A stretch of 64,000 nt of DNA. It comes from Pelomonas parva. Lineage in GTDB: Bacteria > Pseudomonadota > Gammaproteobacteria > Burkholderiales > Burkholderiaceae_C. A program made the position numbers and the translations under genes. Positions 46,400 through 56,109 of the stretch are shown here, one piece after another (position 1 is the stretch's first letter; each line of letters begins with the position of its first letter). The stretch spans positions 184,148 through 248,147 of the forward strand of contig NZ_JBIGHV010000011.1 of NCBI RefSeq assembly GCF_043555835.1, written 5' to 3'. The notes under the pieces were generated by a model. The model was not told the DNA's origin. It did not search any database and saw only the letters and a list, made by a program, of their open reading frames with translations.

Positions 46400-48499
46400 C
46401 TAGAGCTTGTAGTTCAGCGACACGCCGTAGTTGCGCGGGGGGATGTAGATCGCGCCGTAGGCAATGCCGCCGATGGCCTTCTTGTCGAACAGGTTGCTGA
46501 CGTTCAGGCGCAGCGTGGCCTTGTCGCTCAGGTCATAGGCCGCGAATGCCTGGGCCGTGGCGTAGGCGGGCTGCCTGACGCTGCCGACCTTGTAGACCTC
46601 GGACTGCCAGCGCGCAGCCAGGCCCAGGTGCAAGGCGTCCAGACCGGGCACGCGGCCGTCGACGCGGAAGTTCAGCGTGTTGCGCGGCACCCATTCGTAG
46701 ATGTCCTTGCCGTCGGGGCCGGTCAGCAGCAGGCGGGTGTAGCCCACGGTGAGCTTCGCGCCCTGGCCCAGGCGGCCGCTGGCCTCCACCTCCAGGCCCT
46801 TGGATTTCACGTCCATGGGCACGTACCAGTACTGGCCGCTGTTGGTCATGCCGCCGTAAGTCGCCAGGCCTTGCTGCTTGGCGGTGAAGAGGGCGAACGT
46901 GGTCAGCAGCGACTTGTTCAGCCACTCGGCCTTCAAGCCCACCTCGGTGTTGATGCCCTTCACCGGCGCCAGCAGGTAGCCGGCGGCGTCGCCTTGCTCC
47001 TGCGGCTGGAAGATGTCGGAGTACGACACATAGCCGAGCAGGTCCGGCGTGATGTCGTAGGTCATGCCCAGGTAGGGGCTGAGCTTCTCGGTCTTGGGGT
47101 CCAGCAACTGGCCGCCGCTGCCGTAGCGCGACTGGCCGCCGCGCACATGGCGCATCGCGTTCACGCCGGCAATGGCCTTCAGCGAATCGGTCAGCTCGAA
47201 GCGCGACGCGACGTACAGGCGGGTCAGCGTCTGCTCGCCGCTGACGCAGGCGGTGCGCGTGCCCCAGGCGGGCTCGGGGATCGCGTCGCCGCCATAGGGC
47301 AGGGCGGGCAGGGCCGGCATCGCAGGCGTGGCGCTGCAGTCGCCGTTGGCCACGTAGGTGTCGGTCGCCACCTCCTCGCTGGAGCGGTTCATGCCCAGCA
47401 GCAGCTGGTGCTTGCGGCCGAATGCGGAGAACTGGCCGCTGAGGTTGACGTCCAGCACCTGGTGGTCCGTGTCGGTCTCGCTGCGGTAGGGCCAGCCCAC
47501 CAGGCCGGTGTTGTCAGGCTGCAGCGCGCCGAAGGCGTAGAACAGCTTGGTGGACTCCTTGCCGTGACGCTGGTTGTAGGTGGCCTTGGCCTCCCAGTCG
47601 GCGGACAGGCGGTGCGCGTACTCGACGAAGCCGCTGAAGGACTTGGTGTTCCAGTAGGTCCAGTTCTGCGCGGTGGACGTGCCTGACGGCAGGTCGATCT
47701 GCGTGCCGTCCGCGCGCAGCAGCGTCAGCGAGCCCCACATGGGCGAGTCCTGCTGGCTGTCGATGGCGGTCAGGCCCATGGTCAGCACGCCGTTGTCGCC
47801 GATCTGGCCGTCGACCACGCCGTAGGCCGTGGTGCGCTGGTCCTTCAGGTCCCGCAGGTAGGAGTCCTTGTCCTCGCGGGCCACGATGAGCCGGCCGGCC
47901 CAGGCGCCGTCGCTGCTCAGCACCTTGTTGTAGTCCAGCGCGACGCGCTTCTTGTTCCAGGAGCCGAACGTCAGCTCAACCTCGCCGCCGTCCGTGTTGG
48001 TGGGGCGCTTGCGCACGTAGTTGATCGTGCCCGACGAGTTGCCCACGCCGGTCAGCAGCCCGTTGGCGCCGCGGATCAGCTCGATCTTCTCGAACAGGAA
48101 GGTGTCCTCGCGGCCCACCACCGTGCCCCAGGAATTGGTCATGCCCAGGCCGTCGAGCTGCGTCAGCTGGATCTCGAAGCCGCGCGCGTTGAAGGTCGCG
48201 CGGTTGGTCTCGTACTGCTCGACGTTGATGCCGGTGGCCAGTCCCAGCGCCTCGTTGCTGCCGTTCAGGCCGAAGTTGGCGATGTCATCCTTGTCCAGCG
48301 TGCTGATGGTCTGCGGCGTGTCCTTCAGCGCCAGCGCCAGGCCAGTGGCGCCCTTGGAGGTGCGGTTGGCGCGCTTGCCGGTCACGACGACGGATTCGAT
48401 GCGCTCGGTCGGCGCGGCGGCCTGGCCTTGGGCATGGGACTGGGCGGCCAGCGTGGCGGCGGCGAGGGCGCAGGTGCGCAGCAGGAACTTGTTTTTCAT
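46400..48499 (-). CDS. TonB-dependent siderophore receptor (FhuE/FpvA-like)
   Basis: Outer-membrane ferric-siderophore transporter of 699 residues. It has a signal peptide ending SHA (Ala23), a TonB box region ERIESVVVTGK, and a plug domain with LKDTPQTISTLDKDDI and IELIRGANGLLTGVGNSSG, the hallmark of the FhuE/coprogen-rhodotorulate and pyoverdine receptor group. The barrel ends in NYGVSLNYKL. ATG 48499 begins MKNKFLL; an upstream open extension crosses the promoter. The ligand is unknown. It is divergent from a PepSY gene pair that may encode the reductase step. Confidence 0.93.
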   Translation of the reverse strand: MKNKFLLRTCALAAATLAAQSHAQGQAAAPTERIESVVVTGKRANRTSKGATGLALALKDTPQTISTLDKDDIANFGLNGSNEALGLATGINVEQYETNRATFNARGFEIQLTQLDGLGMTNSWGTVVGREDTFLFEKIELIRGANGLLTGVGNSSGTINYVRKRPTNTDGGEVELTFGSWNKKRVALDYNKVLSSDGAWAGRLIVAREDKDSYLRDLKDQRTTAYGVVDGQIGDNGVLTMGLTAIDSQQDSPMWGSLTLLRADGTQIDLPSGTSTAQNWTYWNTKSFSGFVEYAHRLSADWEAKATYNQRHGKESTKLFYAFGALQPDNTGLVGWPYRSETDTDHQVLDVNLSGQFSAFGRKHQLLLGMNRSSEEVATDTYVANGDCSATPAMPALPALPYGGDAIPEPAWGTRTACVSGEQTLTRLYVASRFELTDSLKAIAGVNAMRHVRGGQSRYGSGGQLLDPKTEKLSPYLGMTYDITPDLLGYVSYSDIFQPQEQGDAAGYLLAPVKGINTEVGLKAEWLNKSLLTTFALFTAKQQGLATYGGMTNSGQYWYVPMDVKSKGLEVEASGRLGQGAKLTVGYTRLLLTGPDGKDIYEWVPRNTLNFRVDGRVPGLDALHLGLAARWQSEVYKVGSVRQPAYATAQAFAAYDLSDKATLRLNVSNLFDKKAIGGIAYGAIYIPPRNYGVSLNYKL

Positions 48500-48574
48500 G
48501 GGCAAAAGGCAGTGGGGCGGCGCGCCACCCTTTGGCGAGGGACGGTGGCCGGGCCCGCGTGGGGGAGAGGTGTC

Positions 48575-48604
48575 ACTATAAATGCAAATGCGAATCGGTC
48601 GCAT
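48575..48604 (-). promoter_or_regulatory. Fur-box-like inverted repeat and receptor promoter
   Basis: ATGCGA-N5-TCGCAT (48588-48604) is a perfect inverted repeat in the form of a diverged Fur box. On the minus strand TATAGT (plus-strand 48575-48580) fits a -10 for the siderophore receptor, with the repeat over its -35 area. It could also repress the plus-strand genes starting at 48669. Confidence 0.6.
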
Positions 48605-48668
48605 CCGTATTCGCGTAAACTGTCGTGCCCTGCCGCTCGGCGCAGCGGGCCGATCTCAAGGAGTTCCG

Positions 48669-48845
48669 ATGTCCACCCCATTTCGCCGCGTCTGGGCCTG
48701 GCCCCTGGCGCTGGCCCTCCTCAGCGCCTCCGGGCTGTTCAGTGCCCTGGTGTCCGACACCTGGGGGGATGCCTGGTCCTGGCTGGCGCTGGGCCTGCCG
48801 GTGCTGGTGATGACGCGTTGCAGCCTGCGGCGGAGTCAGGCATGA
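48669..48845 (+). CDS. Small two-helix membrane protein upstream of PepSY gene
   Basis: A 58-residue predicted membrane protein with helices at about 9-28 (WPLALALLSASGLFSALVS) and 36-49 (WLALGLPVLVM), joined by DTWGDAWS, and a basic C-terminus (RRSQA). A good ribosome-binding site AAGGAG (48658-48663) supports ATG 48669; a longer in-frame start at 48582 lies in the promoter. It overlaps the PepSY ATG by 4 bases. Small proteins of this kind often precede PepSY genes next to siderophore receptors. The function is unknown. Confidence 0.75.
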   Translation: MSTPFRRVWAWPLALALLSASGLFSALVSDTWGDAWSWLALGLPVLVMTRCSLRRSQA

Positions 48846-50035
48846 ACAACACCCGTTCCCTGCGCGTCTGGATGTGGCTGCACAAATGGAGCAGCCTGGT
48901 CTGCACGCTGTTCATGCTGCTGCTGTGCCTGACCGGCCTGCCGCTGATCTTTTCGCACGAGATTGCCCACCTGACCGGCAAGGCGGTGGAGTTGCCGCCA
49001 TCGCAGGTCGGGCAGGCCGCGCCGGCCGGGCTGGCGACGCTGGACAGCGTCGTGGCCGCCGCGCGGGCCCGCTACCCCGAACGGGTGGTGCAGTACGCCT
49101 CGCCCGACGACGAGGACCCGCGTCTCTGGTACGTGACGCTGACGCCCACGCCGGCGCCCACCGACGACTACCGCTCCATCGCGGTGGACGGCCGCGACGC
49201 GCGGGTGCTGGCCGAGCCGCGCTTCGACCAGGGTTTCATGTACTGGATGCTGCGGCTGCATGTCGACCTCTTCGCGGGGCTGCCCGGCAAGCTCTTCCTG
49301 GGCCTCATGGGCCTGCTGCTGGTCATCGCCATCGTGTCGGGCGTGGTGATCTACGCCCCCTTCATGCGCAAGCTGGACTTCGGCACCGTGCGCCAGACAC
49401 GCGGCCCGCGCACGCGCTGGCTGGACCTGCACAATCTGCTGGGCATCGTCACGCTGACCTGGGCGCTGGTGGTGGGCGCCACAGGCGTCATCAACACCTG
49501 GGCCGACCTGCTGATCAAGTACTGGCAGCACGATCAGCTCAGCGGCCTGCTCGCGCCCTACCAGGGTCAGCCGCTGGTGCCCGAGGCCGAGCGCGCCCCG
49601 CTGCAGCGCAGCCTGGACGCCGCGCAAGCCCATCTGCCCGGCCAGAAGCTGCTGTTCATCGCCTTTCCCGGCACGGCCTTCTCCAGCCCCCACCACATCA
49701 GCTTCTTCATGCAGGGCGACACGCCACTGACGTCCAAGCTGCTGCGCCCGGTGCTGGTGGATGCCCGCACGGCGCAGGTGACCGTGGCGCCCGAGCTGCC
49801 CTGGTATCTGCAGGCGCTGCTGCTGTCGCAGCCGCTGCACTTCGGCGACTACGGCGGCATGCCGATGAAGATCCTCTGGACGCTGCTGGACCTGGCCACC
49901 ATCCTCGTGCTGGGCAGCGGGCTCTACCTGTGGGTGAAGAAGCGGCGGCAGGTCGTGGCGGCGGTGCGCTCGCCAGTGGCCGTTAGGCCCGGCACGGCCG
50001 GCGCCGCCACCCGCACCGGCCGAAGCGCGGCTTGA
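48842..50035 (+). CDS. PepSY-domain inner membrane protein (putative siderophore reductase)
   Basis: A 397-residue PepSY_TM-family protein. It starts with WMWLHKWSSLVCTLFMLLLC and has about four membrane helices (near 16-38, 150-178, 200-225 and 345-370), with conserved His residues in HKW, LRLHVDLF and LDLHNLLG and a PepSY periplasmic region between. Some relatives, such as FoxB of Pseudomonas, take part in reductive iron release from siderophores. That role fits the divergent siderophore receptor but is inferred. Coupled to the 58-residue protein by ATGA. Confidence 0.85.
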   Translation: MNNTRSLRVWMWLHKWSSLVCTLFMLLLCLTGLPLIFSHEIAHLTGKAVELPPSQVGQAAPAGLATLDSVVAAARARYPERVVQYASPDDEDPRLWYVTLTPTPAPTDDYRSIAVDGRDARVLAEPRFDQGFMYWMLRLHVDLFAGLPGKLFLGLMGLLLVIAIVSGVVIYAPFMRKLDFGTVRQTRGPRTRWLDLHNLLGIVTLTWALVVGATGVINTWADLLIKYWQHDQLSGLLAPYQGQPLVPEAERAPLQRSLDAAQAHLPGQKLLFIAFPGTAFSSPHHISFFMQGDTPLTSKLLRPVLVDARTAQVTVAPELPWYLQALLLSQPLHFGDYGGMPMKILWTLLDLATILVLGSGLYLWVKKRRQVVAAVRSPVAVRPGTAGAATRTGRSAA

Positions 50036-50046
50036 CGACTGAGAGG

Positions 50047-50080
50047 GGCCTCTGCGGGGAAGCCCGTCCCGACAGAGGCC
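50047..50080 (+). other. Hairpin downstream of PepSY gene
   Basis: GGCCTCTG at 50047-50054 pairs with CAGAGGCC at 50073-50080 across an 18-base loop. No T-run follows; it may still slow or end transcription before glgC. Confidence 0.4.
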
Positions 50081-50092
50081 GCCGCAGAGGGC

Positions 50093-50114
50093 AAACTGCA
50101 AGCGTTTGCAGTTT
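50093..50114. promoter_or_regulatory. LacI/GalR-type operator upstream of glgC
   Basis: TGCAAGCGTTTGCA (50097-50110) differs at one base from the ideal LacI-family palindrome TGCAAACGTTTGCA and is extended to AAACTGCAA-N4-TTGCAGTTT. It ends 15 bases before the glgC ATG, so a bound repressor would block transcription. The regulator is not in the window. Confidence 0.65.
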
Positions 50115-50129
50115 TGCGGAGATCGGTCA

Positions 50130-51388
<1,259 letters not shown>

Positions 51389-51392
<4 letters not shown>

Positions 51393-52849
51393 GTCGAGTT
51401 CTCCAGGTCAGCGCGGAGCTGTTCCCGCTGCTGAAGACCGGTGGCCTGGCCGATGTGGCCGGCGCGCTGCCCGCTGCGCTCGCCGCTGCGGGCGCCGAGC
51501 CGCGGCTGCTGGTGCCCGGCTTCCCGGCCATCTGCGACGCGTTGACGCAGGAATGCGCCGTCGCCCCCGTCGCGCTGCCGTGGAGCGAGGGCAGGGCGGC
51601 CCTGCTGCGCGGCCGCCTGCCCGGCTTCGACGTGCCGGTCTACGTGCTCGATGCCCCCGGCCTGTTCGACCGCCCTGGCAACCCTTACGCCGACGAGGCC
51701 GGCGTGGCCTATGCCGACAACCACCGCCGCTTCGCGCTGCTGGGCCTGGCCGCCGCGCGTCTGGCCGAAGGCGTGGACCCGTCCTGGCGGCCGGAGATCG
51801 TGCATGCCCACGACTGGCATGCCGGCCTGGCCTGCGCCCACATCGCCGCCAGCCGCTCGCGCCGCCGCACCGACGCACGCACCGTCTTCACCGTGCACAA
51901 CCTGGCCTACCAGGGCCTGTTCCCCGCCGACAAGTTCAACGAACTGGGTCTGCCGCCCACGCACTACGCTGTAGACGGCCTGGAGTTCTACGGTCAGGTC
52001 AGCTTCATGAAGGCTGGCCTGTACTTCGCCGACGCGATCACGACCGTCAGCCCCAGCTACGCCCGCGAGATCCAGACGCCCGAGCAGGGCTGCGGCCTGG
52101 ACGGCCTGCTGCGCCATCGTGCGGGCGTGCTGCATGGCATCCTGAACGGCGTCGATTACGACGTCTGGTCGCCCGTGGCGGATGCCGCCATCGCAGCCAC
52201 CTACAGCGCCGATGACGCGACCGGCAAGGTGGCTTGCAAAGCCGAGCTGCAACGCGAATGCGGCCTGGCCGTCAAAGCCGATGCGCCCCTCTTCGGCATC
52301 GTCAGCCGCCTGACCGAACAGAAGGGCCTGCCGCTGGTGCTGGAGGCCTTGAACGACCTACTCGACGCCGGCGGCCAACTCGTCATCCTCGGCAGCGGCG
52401 ACGCCCGACTCGACGCCGCCTTCGGCGACGCCGCCGCGAGGCACCCCAGCCAGATCGCCCGCCGCACCGGCATGGACGAAGGCCTGGCCCACCGCATCTA
52501 CGCGGGCAGCGACGTTGTGCTCGTGCCCAGCCGCTTCGAGCCCTGCGGCCTGACGCAGCTCTATGGGTTGAGCTACGGCGCGCTGCCGCTGGTGCACCGC
52601 GTCGGCGGGCTGGGCGACACGGTGGTCGACACGACGCTGGAAGACCTCGCCGCCGGCACCGCCACCGGGTTCGTCTTCAACGCCTTCACGGCAGACGCGT
52701 ACCGCCGCGCGCTGCGGCGTGCGTTTGCGTTGTGGAGTCGGCAGGAGTACTGGGCGCGGGTGCGCCGCAGTGCGCAACAGCGTCGCTTCGACTGGCATGT
52801 TGCGGCATGTCAGTACCTCTACATCTATGACGGGCTGCTTGTTCGATAG
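51389..52849 (+). CDS. glgA: Glycogen synthase (ADP-glucose)
   Basis: GT5 glycosyltransferase extending alpha-1,4-glucan from ADP-glucose. The 486 residues have the N-terminal KTGGLAD motif (16-22), VHAHDWHAGL, and C-terminal GIVSRLTEQKGLPLV and PSRFEPCGLTQLYGLSYG. It starts at GTG overlapping the glgC stop. Branching enzyme, phosphorylase and debranching genes are not nearby, so the pathway is split across the genome. Confidence 0.96.
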
Positions 52850-52927
52850 GTGCCCCTGAAGTAAGGGGGCGGCGGCGGCGGGTGTCCGAAGCGCCTCGAT
52901 GAGAATAGCGATTCGGGGAGAGAGAAG

Positions 52928-54121
52928 ATGAAAAGTAGGTTGTGTGGATTGGCCGCAGGCGTTGTGTTGACCGCGTGCGGTGGCGGCGGTGGCGGTGGCG
53001 CTGATGGGGCAGGAAATTCAGCGTCCATTTCGCTTGCGAGCGCTGTGAAAGTCAGCAATGTGCAGCCGCAGCGCCTTGAAATTCAGGGCGTTGAGGCTGA
53101 TAAGCCTTCCGACGGCGCCGTGCTCAGCGCGGACGTGACTGGCGATCTTTCCCGTCTGGCCGGCCAAACGGTCTATGTGCTGGTGGAGGATGGGACCCAG
53201 ACGTTCGAAGTGGTCAGTACCGAAATTCGCGCCAATGGCATCGGTAACCAGATCACGTTGCGAGCGAAATCCACGCTGGGTCGCAGCGGCACGATTGAAG
53301 GCATTTTGAACGTCCATGTTTGTCTGGACCTGGCTTGCAAGAGTCCACTGGGCAATTCGCCCGTGTCGGTTCCCTACAAGCTGACGCTAGCTCCGGCGAT
53401 CAAGATCGTTGAAGCCTCCCCCATCCAGGTTGAAGTGCCTTTCGGGACGATTGGCTATCAAGACGCCTTCGTGGCGTATGCAGTTCGCCGCCCGGTCACG
53501 CTTCGGGTGCCCCCGGACTTTGTTGGCGGTATTCCGAACTACGGGACCGAATGGACCGCTTCGACAGGGCGGGCGCCTGCCGTATTGGCCACGCTTAGTC
53601 ATGGAGCTCTCCCAGCCGGCGAGTCTGTTCCGGCGGAGATGATGTTCGGTCTGGCGCCGGTAGGAACCTATTCTTCAAAGCTGAAGCTTTCCTCTTGGTC
53701 CGGCAATCGCTCGGCTGAGAGCGTGGTGACGGTGAACTACGTCGTCAAAGAGTCGGGGCAGCGGATGCTCTACGTGCCATCGACGATCTCAGCGCAAACT
53801 GGTTCGACCGGCAGGGGTACTGACGCCAGTGCCGTGACCGTGGTCGCTGCGGATGGCGCTCAATACACCCGAGTCGGCCGGATCGTGTACTCCGCCAACT
53901 CGCGTTCGGTGAAATGGCTGTACCTCACGAGTGTGTCAGGCGGCGCGGCTGCCCTTAACACGACTCGTTTCTTCAGCTCCGTTAGCAACTGCGGAGGCGA
54001 GTTCTTGCTTGTCAACTGCCTGCCTGCAGGGAACTACACGGCGATGGTCTATCTCGCGACGGAAGCGGGCGACGAGGCGCCCGTGCCGTTGCCTGTCTCG
54101 ATGCAGGTCCTCAACTTCTGA
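52928..54121 (+). CDS. Poly-Gly lipoprotein of unknown function
   Basis: A 397-residue predicted surface or periplasmic lipoprotein. The signal MKSRLCGLAAGVVLTAC has lipobox Cys17, followed directly by seven Gly, a form common in Burkholderiales. The rest is beta-rich without a clear catalytic motif. One segment, VHVCLDLACKSPLGNSPVSV, resembles a Cys-x-Asp/Pro-Leu-x-Gly-Ser-Pro strand pair of Ig-like domains in this order. Codon use is less GC-biased (AGG, TTG, AAA, TCT are frequent) than its neighbours, suggesting acquisition. It is flanked by glgA and a convergent transporter gene. Confidence 0.75.
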   Translation: MKSRLCGLAAGVVLTACGGGGGGGADGAGNSASISLASAVKVSNVQPQRLEIQGVEADKPSDGAVLSADVTGDLSRLAGQTVYVLVEDGTQTFEVVSTEIRANGIGNQITLRAKSTLGRSGTIEGILNVHVCLDLACKSPLGNSPVSVPYKLTLAPAIKIVEASPIQVEVPFGTIGYQDAFVAYAVRRPVTLRVPPDFVGGIPNYGTEWTASTGRAPAVLATLSHGALPAGESVPAEMMFGLAPVGTYSSKLKLSSWSGNRSAESVVTVNYVVKESGQRMLYVPSTISAQTGSTGRGTDASAVTVVAADGAQYTRVGRIVYSANSRSVKWLYLTSVSGGAAALNTTRFFSSVSNCGGEFLLVNCLPAGNYTAMVYLATEAGDEAPVPLPVSMQVLNF

Positions 54122-54135
54122 GCCGAAGGGACCAG

Positions 54136-55020
54136 TCAGACTGCCAGCGCGACGACGCCTGCGCCGATCAACGCCGCCCCGGCCACCCGCCAGCCTTTCT
54201 CCTTCTCGCCCAGCAACTGCCCACCCAGCAACGCCGCGAACAGCATCGACACCTCGCGCGCCGGTGCGACGCGGGACAGCGGCGCTTCCTTCACCGCCAG
54301 CAGCACCAGCACATAGGCCGCTGGCCCCAGCACGGCGACGGCCAGGATGCCGCGCCACGAGCTGCGCACTTCCGGCCAGAAGCTGTGCGTCTGCCGCAGC
54401 GTCACCGGCAACTGCATGACCACGCGCAGCACGTTGCCGAAGTAGTCCAGCAGCAGTGGCGACATGGCCAGCATCTTGACCGCATAACCGTCCAGTACCG
54501 TGTAGCCGGCGATCAGCGCGCCGGTGGCCGCGCCCCAGTAGATGCCGTGCAGCCGGCGTCGCGCCGCGACCGGGTCATGCGGCAGGCCACGGCCGATGAG
54601 GCGCGGCCCCATCGTAATCAGCAGGATGCCGCTGACGACGCCCGCCAGGCCCAGCGCGCCGTACAGGCCCAGGCGCTCGTCCAGCAGCAGCACGGCCGCC
54701 AGGGCCGTCAGCAGCGGCCCGCTGCCGCGCGCCACGGGGTAGACGACGGTCAGGTCGCTGTTGCGGTAGCCCGCGACCAGGCAGTTGAAATAGAGCAGGT
54801 GCACGACGGCGCTGGCCGCGAGGAAGCTCCAGTGCAGCAGCGTCCAGCCGGGCACCTCGGCCACACCAATCCACAGCACGGCCGGCAGCCACACCACGAC
54901 GACGCCGATGGCGCAGGTGAGCACGAAGTGCGGCCCGCCGCCCCACTTCTTGGCGGCGAGGTTCCAGACGGCGTGGAGGAGGGCGGCGGTGAGAACGAGG
55001 GCGAGGACGTGGGCCGGCAT
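54136..55020 (-). CDS. EamA-family transporter
   Basis: A 294-residue drug/metabolite transporter superfamily protein with about ten hydrophobic helices in two repeated halves (first half starts LTAALLHAVWNLAAKKWG, second YWGAATGALIAGYTVLDGYA). The substrate is unknown. The start at 55020 overlaps the stop of the PEP synthase regulator gene, so it is probably made from the same transcript. It is convergent with the lipoprotein gene, 14 bases away. Confidence 0.88.
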   Translation of the reverse strand: MPAHVLALVLTAALLHAVWNLAAKKWGGGPHFVLTCAIGVVVVWLPAVLWIGVAEVPGWTLLHWSFLAASAVVHLLYFNCLVAGYRNSDLTVVYPVARGSGPLLTALAAVLLLDERLGLYGALGLAGVVSGILLITMGPRLIGRGLPHDPVAARRRLHGIYWGAATGALIAGYTVLDGYAVKMLAMSPLLLDYFGNVLRVVMQLPVTLRQTHSFWPEVRSSWRGILAVAVLGPAAYVLVLLAVKEAPLSRVAPAREVSMLFAALLGGQLLGEKEKGWRVAGAALIGAGVVALAV

Positions 55021-55841
55021 CAATACATCAGCCGATCCGGCCGGATGTCGCGCAGGATGGTCGTCGCGATCTCCTCGATGGACTTGTGCGTGGACGACAG
55101 CCAGGAGATGCCGTCGCGCTTCATCATGGCCTCGGCCTCGTTGACCTCGTAGCGGCAGTTCAGCACGTCGGCGTACTTGCTGCCGGGCCGGCGCTCGTTG
55201 CGGATGGAGGACAGGCGCTCGGGGTCGATGGTCAGGCCGAAGCACTTGCGCCGGTGCGGCACCAAGGAAGGCGGCAATTTCCGGCGCTCGAAGTCCTCGG
55301 GGATCAGCGGGTAGTTGGCGGCCTTGATGCCGTGCTGCATCGCCAGGTACAGCGACGTCGGCGTCTTGCCCGAGCGCGACACGCCGACGAGGATGACGTC
55401 GGCCACGTCGAGGTTCTTGCTGCTCTGGCCGTCGTCATGCGCCAGCGAGAAGTTGATGGCCTCGATGCGGTCGTGGTACTCCTGGCTCTCGGTCACGTCC
55501 GAGAAACGGCCCACGCGGTGGTTGCTCTTGATGCCGAACTCTTCCTCCAGCGGCTCGATGAAGGTTCCGAACATGTCCATCACGCGGCCCTGGCAGTGCT
55601 CGCGGACGATCTTCAACACATCGCGGTCGACAAGGGTGGCGAAGACGATGGGCCGCCGCTCCTCGCGGACGGCCGCCTCGTTGATCTCGGCGACGACGGC
55701 ATGCGCCTTCTCGGCCGAGTCGATGAAGGGCCTGCGCACATGGCGCGGCTTGATCGAGAACTGCGCCAGGATGGAGTTGCCAAAGGTTTCGGCGGTGATG
55801 CCGGTGCCGTCAGAGACGAAGTAGACGGTTCTGGCGGTCAT
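55020..55841 (-). CDS. ppsR: PEP synthase regulatory protein (PSRP kinase/pyrophosphorylase)
   Basis: Bifunctional ADP-dependent kinase and Pi-dependent pyrophosphorylase that switches PpsA off and on at a conserved Thr beside its catalytic His. The 273 residues carry the DUF299 N-terminal start TVYFVSDGTGITAET and the P-loop GVSRSGKT (153-160). ATG 55841 begins MTARTVYF. The target gene, ppsA, is divergent 268 bases away, which makes the assignment firm. Confidence 0.95.
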   Translation of the reverse strand: MTARTVYFVSDGTGITAETFGNSILAQFSIKPRHVRRPFIDSAEKAHAVVAEINEAAVREERRPIVFATLVDRDVLKIVREHCQGRVMDMFGTFIEPLEEEFGIKSNHRVGRFSDVTESQEYHDRIEAINFSLAHDDGQSSKNLDVADVILVGVSRSGKTPTSLYLAMQHGIKAANYPLIPEDFERRKLPPSLVPHRRKCFGLTIDPERLSSIRNERRPGSKYADVLNCRYEVNEAEAMMKRDGISWLSSTHKSIEEIATTILRDIRPDRLMY

Positions 55842-55925
55842 GGCAGCGGCTCGGTAGTCAGGGCGCGGCCATGATAGCCAGCGGCCCGCGCTCGCCCGGC
55901 CTGCGAGCACCCTGAAGGCGGGGCG

Positions 55926-55954
55926 GTTACACGCAGGTACGCAGCGCCTAGAAT
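55926..55954 (+). promoter_or_regulatory. Candidate ppsA promoter
   Basis: GTTACA at 55926-55931 and TAGAAT at 55949-55954 with a 17-base spacer match sigma-70 elements (4 and 5 of 6). The predicted leader is about 150 bases. The rest of the 268-base gap between ppsR and ppsA holds nothing else I can name. Confidence 0.55.
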
Positions 55955-56109
55955 CCGCCCCAATTCCTCGCGATCAGCCCCATGCGCGCCTCCTTCCTCC
56001 CAGAAGAATCCAGAAATGGACGGAGCCGCGCCTGCCTTGAGCCCTTAGGCTCGGCACCGGGCCTGGACGACGCGACGACACCGGTTTTTCAACCTCCCGG
56101 AGTTTCCCC

